Assembly (NCBI GenBank): GCA_963682055.1
Contig: OY821740.1
Location: 38,398,795 to 38,462,794 of the forward strand
DNA length: 64,000 nucleotides
Direction of reading: 5' to 3'
Origin: Primula veris
Lineage: Eukaryota; Streptophyta; Magnoliopsida; Ericales; Primulaceae
A program made the position numbers and the translations under genes. A model generated the notes under the pieces. The model ran no database searches and was not told the origin of the DNA. It worked only from the letters and a program-made list of their open reading frames with translations. Within the stretch, counting starts at the first letter, position 1. Every line of letters begins with the position of its first letter. Positions 56,128-64,000 of the stretch are shown piece by piece.

Positions 56128-59100
56128 CTAGTGAAGTTGCGGGATAAGCAAATCAAACGCCTGAATAGCATGTTTTCGGACCCCTTCAAACACATCAACC
56201 GCGTCACGCCAATCAATATACTCTTCGTTTCCGTCCTCAGCTTGTAGTTGCGGAGGTGAAATTATCCTATCCTCTCTGCATCGTTTAACATAATAGTATC
56301 CTTGGTTTCTCACCAAACACTTTTCCCAAGACGGAAAGTTGATGGAATGTAACGTTCTAATAAAGTGCATGAATAAATCAGCAGTCGTCCCATCTGAAAT
56401 ACTCCCCGTAAAATATGTGACATAATTTTCTAAGTGCCTACTCATTAAAAGAATCTCGTTCATTCTTAAATTAGATAGAAAAACCCTCACAAGCTTTCTG
56501 TGAGTCAAAGCAAGAGGCAAGGTATCACCTGATTCGGGTTGTTGATGAAGATTAAAATGGCATAGAAAAGAGCAGGCCATGGCTTTTGCCCGGTGTTTTT
56601 CGGTAATAGTTTTCTTTTTCAGGTTATAATTCCTGAATTTGTCTAATTTTTCCTTTTTTACACCAAGTCCCGTAAGTTGAGTACATGTTGCCATTATGAC
56701 CTGGAATGAGTAAAAGTTGAGAAGTCTTAGAAGGCGTGGTTGTAGTAATTAAGCGAATAAGTTACTTTTTTAATCTCGAGAAAAAAGTTATGTTTCTTCA
56801 GTTTAAAGATTCTACATTTTTAGGCCAAAAACCAAAAAAAACTCAGTTTTTAAGCTGGTCAACCAAACCAAGTAGTATAATTAAGCAGAAAAACAAAACA
56901 AAACAAAACTGAGCTTAATAACTGCAACTAAACAAGGATTTAGAGTTTGAAATTGCAGTGAGATGTGATTTTGTACCTTTGCCAACAAATACTGAGCACC
57001 TTCATTACCAGCTCGTGCGCAATTGTATATAAGCCCTTTCTTTTGTTGATAAAGTTGATGGTGATCCTGGATCTTTGAGATTCGGAATTTAAAATCGGTT
57101 AGGTCATCAACTTTATTTGCCGCCTCCAGGAAATGCTTATTCCTAAAGATAAATTTATTTTTTCTGTAAGTTATCCAGTTAACGTAACTTGACAAAAGAT
57201 TAGGAAAAGTAAAGGGCAAATGTCTAAGCAATTTGAAACTCTTTCTGTTTCTCAGTGACCATTTAGATAAAAGAACTTATAGACCACCCTTGGTGGTGGT
57301 TATTTCTTGGATTTCTAATAGAAATCTCAAATCTCTTGGTTCCTATTTGCTGTTTTCTGCCCATGCAATCCAGTTTTCCTTGGAACATGACTCTTTCTCT
57401 AGAATTACTTTTCTGTGTGTTTTAGGGATACTTTTCGAATGATGTACTACATAACCCCCCCCCCCCCCCTGTCATTTCAGAGAGAGGAAAAAGTCATCAG
57501 TTAATCACACACCATATGGAATTTGTTTCTCATTACTGTAGTAATAGTCTTAAACAACTGTGGTTTTATTTTTAGTTATTCTTTGATTATCTCTGTGTCT
57601 GAGTAGGATTGGAAGGTCTTAATCAACTCTTGGTGCAGGAGTTTTTCATAGAAGAACCAATTTCACATAATAGCTTATTTTTCCCCTTCATTTTGACAAT
57701 ACCAAGTGTTGTTTACCAAAAAATAACTTGTAGATTTGAAGGCCTTCGATATTAATCTAAGATTCTAATCTATATATTTTCTGATCAAGTGCATAATCAG
57801 TACCATCCCAATTAATCGCGGTTAGTAAAAGTAAATAATTAGTGTTTCTTTGTTGCTGAAAAAAGGAAAACTTATTTTGAATTTGAGCAAATCAACCACC
57901 ACATGTGGAGAAGGTTTTGATGACAACTTAGGCTAAACCCACTATTCGAAAAAGGAATAACGAGAAATGATATCAACTATGATACAGCAATCTTCTTGGT
58001 GCTAGTATCAAATATAGACTATATATGTAACAGTACCATTAATAAATGGGCGGGAACAGTTTAAGATATGGGCAGTTAATCAACCGCTCAATTTGAATTT
58101 AAATGTTTGTGTAGTTATATATATGTGTGTGTAATAGTATTAGTTTGATAGAGAAAAAACCTGTGTAAAATACTTTTATTATTTAGTTTCTATCAATCTT
58201 TGATTGAATTTCTACTTGTTTGAATGTATTGAATTAGAATTATCCGGTACATTACAAATTGGTACTAGAGCATCGATCCTATGGATGAAAAAACAATTTC
58301 ATCATGGAATCTACGACTAGAAAAAATCCAAGAAATTATTCAGGAAATGCGTGAGGGGGAGAAAAGGTTTTACGATGATACAAACAAACTTATTGAAAGG
58401 CAGCATCGAGACTGATCATTTGCAATGCAGCAGTATTCAGAAAAAGAAGGAGAATCTCTACAATGCAATCCAAAGCAGCCTTCAATTTAAACTCTAGCTC
58501 TTGTTCCAAAAAACTGCATTCCGATGATGGAAAGATAACAAATCTGTTATCTGATCTGGAGAAAGTTCGAATGCAGTCTGAAAGTGAAGAGTTAAAAATG
58601 CATGTTTGTTATGCAAGATTTAACTTAGCGTTTTCTGAAAATGTTGATGGAAAAGATCTAACTTTTACAATTTCCTATCACAAAAAGGAACATTATTATG
58701 TCATAAGAAAAGATGGACAATTTGAAGAGCAGTTTGGAGTTGGTCGAGATAATCCAAAAATCAGTAAAGTTTTGGAGAATATTTGGTGTTTTGATCCTGG
58801 AATAAAGTCTAGACAGCGCACAATAAATTATTGGTTACTTGACGATGATGTGTCCGTGCCACTAGATGGAATATATATCCGACGAACGAGGAAGCAACAA
58901 AAAGAAAAACGTTCAACAGAGACCAAATTTTTTGGGCAGAATGAAACACAAGCCTGCAAAATACATATTCATGTGTGTACTAGAATTGATTTTATGATCA
59001 TTTTCTCCTAAAGATGTTCATCAAATAGTTATGAGTCTTATGACCTTGAGGGCAAGGTCAATTTCAAACGTCGGAGATTGTAACAGTACCATTAATAAAT

Positions 59101-59898
59101 GGGCGGGAACAGTTTAAGATATGGGTAGTTAATCAACCGCTCAATTTGAATTTAAATGTTTGTGTAGTTATATATATGTGTCTGTAATAGTATTAGTTTG
59201 ATGGAGAAAAAACCTGTGTAAAATACTTTTATTGTTTAGTTTATATCAATCTTTAATTGAATTTCTACTTGTTTGAATGTATTGAATTAGAATTATCCAG
59301 TACATTACACTATACTACATATTCAGTTGCAAGCTCAACTAACAAGAAGCAGGCCCAACAAAGAGAGGGCAACTCAAAAAGGAAAAGGATTTCAAAACTC
59401 AACTTATTTGTTTCTTTTTTGGGATTATAAGCTGCATCACAATGGCCAAATTAGTTGGTCATTTTAAGAAAGTAGGTTTTTCAGTTTTCTGACTTGAATA
59501 ACAAGAAGTATTATTCCTGAGGTTAAGAAAAAAGCTCAGCTTGATTAACTTGGTTTTTATTTTTCCAGGTTTAAATAAGTCAGCTTATGGAAAGCTGGAC
59601 ATACTTTTTGATTGAATAATCAGGATTTTGTCCCCGGAAGGGTTTGGTTTCTCACCTCCGCATGGAAGCGCCGGGCATATATCAAACTTGATATGAGCAA
59701 CTCAACGTAAGTTCTTATTATACTTAAAAGTAAATTGAGAAATATGTTATAGAGAAGAGCAGAGTCTTACACTGACATGGCTTTTACAAAACTTACGGCT
59801 CCGTCGTAACTCTTGCCTAGCAAAGACAAGATAATTATCAACAAGTCTATAGGCAACTCCATGATCGTTGTCTTCATCTGTTTATGCGTAGGATTCAT
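56128..59898 (-). CDS. Putative F-box protein with degenerate Sel1-like region (At2g35280-like), four exons
   Basis: Exons in transcription order: 59797-59898, 59656-59700 (only 45 bases), 56977-57123, 56128-56700. All introns have GT-AG ends and all junctions are phase 0, giving 288 residues. The N-terminus (MELPIDLLIIILSLLGKSYD) is a typical start of a plant F-box, which would bind a SKP1-like adaptor in an SCF ubiquitin ligase. The small second exon supplies ARRFHAE, and the third AANKVDDLTDFKF followed by NCARAGNEGAQYLLAK, the usual 'caraGN-eAqYllak' block of the F-box/Sel1 family. The last exon ends FDLLIPQLH. The substrate is unknown. The start could be ATG 59898 or the internal ATG of MELP; an acceptor-like TGCAG just upstream hints at a 5' UTR intron. 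Intron 2 (57124-59655) contains an LTR element. Hand-built model, moderately sure. Confidence 0.65.
57461..57474. repeat. Poly(C) homopolymer in the F-box gene intron
   Basis: A run of about 14 C (poly-G on the transcribed strand) in otherwise AT-rich sequence. Such a run is prone to length change and to sequencing error. Confidence 0.8.
58281..58415 (+). CDS. Short gag-like ORF of the small LTR element
   Basis: 44 codons from the ATG right after the primer-binding site. It reads MDEKTISSWNLRLEKIQEII, an amphipathic charged helix of the type seen at the start of Ty3/gypsy Gag proteins, and stops at 58413-58415. It is probably the remnant of gag in the parent element. Confidence 0.45.
   Translation: MDEKTISSWNLRLEKIQEIIQEMREGEKRFYDDTNKLIERQHRD
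58463..59011 (+). CDS. ORF of unknown family inside the small LTR element
   Basis: 182 codons from ATG 58463 to TAA 59011, filling most of the interior. It shows no protease, RT, RNase H or integrase motif. The first third is charged and may be helical (ITNLLSDLEKVRMQSESEEL). The middle has LTFTISYHKKEHYYVIRKDG and VLENIWCFDPGIKSRQRTIN, followed by YWLLDDDVSVPLDGIYIRR, and the end turns basic. It could be captured host coding sequence, as happens in non-autonomous retroelements, or heavily diverged retroelement sequence. I could not name a donor. A faint YWLLD resemblance to CG-1 domains was not convincing. It is open over its full length, which is notable in such AT-rich DNA. Confidence 0.5.
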   Translation: MQSKAAFNLNSSSCSKKLHSDDGKITNLLSDLEKVRMQSESEELKMHVCYARFNLAFSENVDGKDLTFTISYHKKEHYYVIRKDGQFEEQFGVGRDNPKISKVLENIWCFDPGIKSRQRTINYWLLDDDVSVPLDGIYIRRTRKQQKEKRSTETKFFGQNETQACKIHIHVCTRIDFMIIFS

Positions 59899-62800
59899 GA
59901 GAAGAGTATCTGCAATTGTAGGTAGAAGTAGAATGGTCAGTAGTTATCCAAAACAGTCTGAACTTAAGTGAGGCTAATGCATAAGGTAAAGAGGGTCTGA
60001 ACTCCAAAACAATAACTCTGCTTGTTTGGTCGCAGATTTTAATTTTTATGCTCAGTGCTTAAGTATAGGATATGTGGCGTACCATCTTTAAAAGCTATGT
60101 TTTTTTTTCAGCCTGAAAAGGCTAGAAATCTTTCCCAGAAAAAGCACATTTTTCTCGGTTAAAAAAAAAAAGCTTAGTAGCTTAAACCATCAAACAAGGT
60201 CTATGACATTTTAATGCCAACATGATAAGTGTTTCACAAAATTTATATATAACAATTTATTGCTTCACTGTACGATGCAAACAAATGTACATTATTTTGA
60301 GGTATATAAGTTCAAAAGCTATCAGTTAGTCTTGAACATGGGATTACATTTCAAACAATAAGCAAACTGTGAAGCATACTGGATAAAAAAGGAGGGAAAT
60401 AAACAAAAAAGAGAAAATTATACTAATAAGACAGAGATTCTCTTTTTAATTTCCAAGTAAAACATTTTAAGCATTTTGTCTGGCGGAAGCTATAAACCCT
60501 TCATTATAACCTGTTCTAAAATATACAGACTTTAATAAAACCATCAATAGGGGAACTTAAAAAAGAGCACTACAACTACATCGAAAGTTGGGAGTTACAA
60601 CAAAATAATTAAATCTTGTTTGGCTGCTACTTCTAAGCAACAAGCTGTTTTTCTTTAGACTGCGATGGAGATTATGTTTACCCAAATTCAAACTTATTCT
60701 ATATTTTTTTCGTCTGGAAACAAAAAAAGAAATTGCCTTTACAATGACCAACCAAATAATCTGCAGCTTATTAGTAAATAAAAAATGAGTTGAATCCAAA
60801 ACCTGTCAAAAGACATGCCCTTAAACGACTAAACCACATTACTGGCTTTGCACATTTTGCTTAATTGATTAAGCAAGCAGTTTCTAAGCGTCTTTAGCTT
60901 GTTTAGAAGACTTCTTGTTTATCTATATGCATAAAGACAAACTTTCAATCATATAGAAAAGAAAGTAAAATTAAAAGAATACTCAAACTTATGGCTTGTT
61001 TGATGGTAGCTTTTACAAAATTAAGCTGGGAAATTTGAGGCTGAGAAACAAATAATTTCCACGCAAATCGGTGAACCAAATGCGCTGCAAAAATATATGA
61101 ATAATTGTGCTGAAAGCTGTTATTAACAAACTCACTATAGTTAAATCATGGGGATAGGGTGATACAAGCCTTAAAATTGATCAGAACATAATTTCCTCAA
61201 ATTCTAATCCATACAGGATATGAACATATTCATTTGGTTTACAATGATATCATCTTGCAAGCATGATTAATAATCTTCACTTCACTTAAGTGTGTGATAT
61301 TTTGACAGGGTACGCTAGCTACATCAGGACAATAAGTGGTTGCTAACTAATATCGGATTGGCAACTAAAATGTTTTGTGGTAAGTAATCACTTAGTAATT
61401 CGCCAATGGTAATTAACATTAATTTTAAGTGTCAAACATCCGATTTACCTAATATGGAACACGCGAGAAGAGAAATTTACCGACTTCCAAAAGAAAGAAA
61501 AAGAGAAATCAAGCATATGATTATGCTGGCATTTTGAATCTATTGAAATCAGATTTGTTCCATTTTCTAGATGCATGCCTTGTTAAGAACAGAACATATA
61601 GTAAGAAGAAGCAGAAGTAATTCAAAACATGAAATTGACACTGGGAAGTGCATTTTATTTCATGTAGAAATGGAAAAATGGAAGTTATCCCATGCAGTTT
61701 TTAGGTTGGCAGGGGTATATTTGCAAACATGCATAAGCTTCGTTCGATCGCCTTCTTCATTTTGATTATTACATTTTATTTTGGAAATTAACAAAGAAGG
61801 AGTCTAAAGCAAATTTATATCTTCTAGTAAATTGGAAAGAAATGGAGAAATAAAAATTCGCCTCACCCAAAAACCAGCCGGAGATCAGAAAGCTTCAAAT
61901 TTCGTCAATAGAGGTGACGGCGGATCTCTCTCTCTTTGTAAGTTTTCCTTCTGTGGTCAAATAATTAATTGCTTAAATGTATAGATTGCATCCCTATTGT
62001 AGATATATCTATTGTGTTGATTTTAAATTACACACGACGTCCCGCATAATTTCAACCCTAAAAATTTAGTTGCTTAAAATTGGTGCCTTCAAATTTTTTA
62101 CCACGATCTGGTTACAATCAGAACAAAACACGCTCCTATCAAAATTTGTGAATCTGTCACGGCATGTTCTTCATGAAATTCAACCACATTTTGATTTATG
62201 TTATCAAAATACGTTTTGACATTCTCACTTGTTTCGTTATCTTGTCAGTCAAATCCAGTTAATTTTGTGGTGTATGATTTTGGACGACCTTCTACTTTTG
62301 CCACATAAATGAAGAATAGGCAAATGTGGAACCGATCTACTACCATAATAATGAGACAATATATTTCCTAATTAGGTGGCCATATGAAGTATCACATAGA
62401 AGACACGCCTCATTGACATTTAAGACGTTTGTATGATAACCTCCTTATTGGTGCTGATGGGTTTTCAAGAGATGACTTTGGCATGATCTAATTTTGGAGT
62501 TGATAATGCTGACTGCTGGAATGTTAGGAACTAAAAGCATACCATTACAAATTGAAATATAGAGTATAATCAAGGTGGTGAATTTTGATCATCTAGTTTT
62601 CTGCTTGAAATGATAGCTCGGAAACGGGAGAGTAAGTTTGAACCAATTTTGTTTAGAGCATGATCCATTTTATTTGTTCCTGGTATTGGTGCTTGATTCC
62701 AAGTGCTTTGAACTTTTTGAGTTCCATAAATGTGGATATTTACATAGAAGTTGCTGACAAAATAAATACTCCTTGATAACAAACTTAGCTTTGAATAATG

Positions 62801-63309
62801 GATCACTTTCTTGATTTTGCTTAATTTAAATTTACTCTACTCTACTTTAAGAACTAAAGAGTGATTATATTTTCACCTGCAGTTAGCACTGGTTGGACGC
62901 ATCATATACTGGGAAAATACAAGAATAGCATATCATTTCTCTCTGTTGCCTCTGTATAAATTAGTGATAGCTAAACTGATCACAGTTAGTTTTGAAATAA
63001 GTTCTCTGTATAAATTAGTGATATCAAAACTGGTTGCAGTTGAATGGCAGAGAATCTGCTTCCCAGATTCTTATATCATCTTGAGCATTAGGTTTCAAGA
63101 AATAACTTTTCAAACAATTTTATTTAGTTAAGAGACAATAAACCTAATGATAGCAGATCTGCTCCCGAAATCTTATTGAAATGTTTATTAAATTGACTTT
63201 GTTTAAGTAGGGGTTTATAATAAATTATAAAACAATCGTTTCAGTACACTTATGGCCTCTCCCTTCTCTCAAAACTTCCAAATGTATTGCGAAGTTTTAT
63301 ATTTCTTGC
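59899..63309. other. Upstream of the F-box gene; no convincing gene
   Basis: AT-rich. Several segments bear CTTGTTTGG or CAAACAAGG ends and AGCTTAAA or AAGCTGG words (about 60018-60200, 60605-60830 and 60985-61090), which look like short MITE-type repeats. A CTCTCTCTCTTTGTAAGTTTTC stretch at about 61925-61950 could be a plus-strand leader exon with a donor, but no coding exon was found after it. The ORFs at 60557-60799, 61571-61765, 62570-62806 and 62946-63131 are unsupported. Confidence 0.4.
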
Positions 63310-63461
63310 GGCCTCGTTTGGTTGGGTTCGTAGATAAACTATCTGATCAAGGCAGTGGGTGGTTTAAAAACTACCACCCTACGGTTAGTAAACTCACTCA
63401 ATCCATTTGATGTCCGCCTTCACTTACAATCAGCCATTTATTTAGCCAACCAAACACGAGT
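63310..63461. mobile_element. Small MITE with CTCGTTTGGTTGG inverted ends
   Basis: The left end GGCCTCGTTTGGTTGGG is inverted at the right as AGCCAACCAAACACGAG; total about 150 bases. The interior contains the hairpin GGGTGGTTTAAAAACTACCACCC. No coding sequence. Confidence 0.65.
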
Positions 63462-64000
63462 TTTATGGAACCTACTGCCTTTGGAGTCCAATCTCAATCG
63501 TTGATGAACAACACAAGGCCTAAGGATTTATAAATTGCATAATATTTGCTACCTTCCGAATAAAACCTGAAATTTTCTTAACTTTTACTAAACATGAAGT
63601 TGCTATTTGATGCGTCTTGTCGTTATCTAGTATAGTATGTTATTTTCCGATAACGTAAAACCAAGCAGAACCGACTACGAGGGTAAATTCGATTTTTTTT
63701 ACCAAAAATTAAATAAATCAGAGTATCAAACTGACTTGGAGTGTTTTCTCAAAAAGCAAACCGAACGCAACCACGAACAACTTAGAGATAAGAAACAAAG
63801 AGGGTCGATTTTTTTTACCAGTGATTGCTTTTTTCAAAACTTTAGGACAAGCTGGTTACTTTTAACAAACTCTGTATACCAGAATTGTCTACTTGAAAAC
63901 CATGTAGTCTTTAATCATTATCCATTAATTAGTATTCAACACATTACACATTCTGATAATGTTTTGAATGTCAAACACATAACACTGACCTCAACAAGAA
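63462..64000. other. Intergenic, right edge of window
   Basis: AT-rich; nothing recognised. Confidence 0.5.

Larger units (their letters stand above)
58026..59309 (+). mobile_element. Small non-autonomous LTR retrotransposon inside the F-box gene intron
   Basis: Two direct LTRs of 231 bases (58026-58256 and 59079-59309) start TGTAACAG and end CATTACA. By eye they differ at seven positions. After the 5' LTR comes TGGTACTAGAGC at 58260-58271, a primer site close to the tRNA-Met type. Before the 3' LTR is a CTTGAGGGCAAGGTC block like those found upstream of many plant LTR-element polypurine tracts. CTATA follows the 3' LTR, and CTATA or ATATA precedes the 5' LTR with a small offset, so a target duplication is likely. 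The 822-base interior has no reverse transcriptase or integrase, only two short ORFs, so it must move using enzymes from another element. It lies opposite in strand to the host gene. Confidence 0.87.

Noticed and set aside
58463..59011. Possible CG-1 (CAMTA) domain in the small LTR element ORF, based on a YWLLD match
   Set aside because: The rest of the CG-1 pattern (FRKDG-WRKKKDG, HEKLK) is missing, so the match is too short.
61571..61765. 64-codon plus-strand frame near a CT-rich leader-like stretch
   Set aside because: No family features and no coding exons follow; kept only as a note in the intergenic entry.

Overview
The window is nuclear DNA of a flowering plant, almost certainly a eudicot. 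It has GT-AG introns in gene families specific to land plants (UGT glycosyltransferases with the PSPG box, a PPR protein, DUF3755 and DUF3531 proteins, an F-box protein), a nuclear-type tRNA-Thr, AT-rich intergenic DNA and many plant transposons. The species cannot be fixed from the sequence.

Layout. 1-0.4 kb: last exon of a gene that enters from the left, ending in a helix like those that bind RPA32. 2.0-3.4 kb (-): intact UGT92-like glycosyltransferase. 5.1-6.4 kb: a 1.3 kb near-palindrome able to form a long hairpin. 9.0-11.4 kb: hAT terminus, a 38-bp tandem duplication, a dead LINE and a Stowaway-like MITE. 11.74-22.69 kb: a complete 10.9 kb Ty3/gypsy element of the Tat/Retand type. Its two 698-bp LTRs look identical, and it has a perfect TAACT target duplication, a gag-pol frame with two RNase H domains, a one-base frame break at a G8 run in the integrase, a 76-bp tandem repeat block, and a spliced three-exon gene on the opposite strand. 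22.7-23.0 kb: a TRIM element. 23.8-24.7 kb: a MITE with a CACTA-type MITE nested in it. 26.4 kb: a third inverted-repeat element.

28.36-33.25 kb (+): eight-exon DUF3755 gene. 36.0-37.6 kb (+): two-exon UGT85-like gene. 38.37 kb (+): tRNA-Thr(UGU). 40.6-41.2 kb (-): calmodulin-like protein with a hydrophobic N-terminus. 42.9-43.5 kb (-): two-exon gene of unknown family, immediately followed by the end of a hAT transposon carrying a transposase C-terminus. 45.9-50.6 kb (+): eight-exon DUF3531 gene, probably plastid-targeted. 52.4-54.4 kb (+): intronless PPR gene. 56.1-59.9 kb (-): four-exon F-box gene whose 2.5 kb second intron holds a 1.28 kb non-autonomous LTR element. 59.9-64 kb: no convincing gene, several short AT-rich repeats and a small MITE.

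The host genes are unrelated neighbours, as usual in plants; nothing suggests a gene cluster. The two UGTs belong to different families and lie 33 kb apart. The most unusual content is mobile: the young Tat-type element with its antisense spliced gene and alternating repeat array, the long hairpin locus, and the intronic LTR element carrying an unrecognised ORF. Exon structures were built by hand from splice sites, reading phase and family knowledge; no alignment or transcript data were available.
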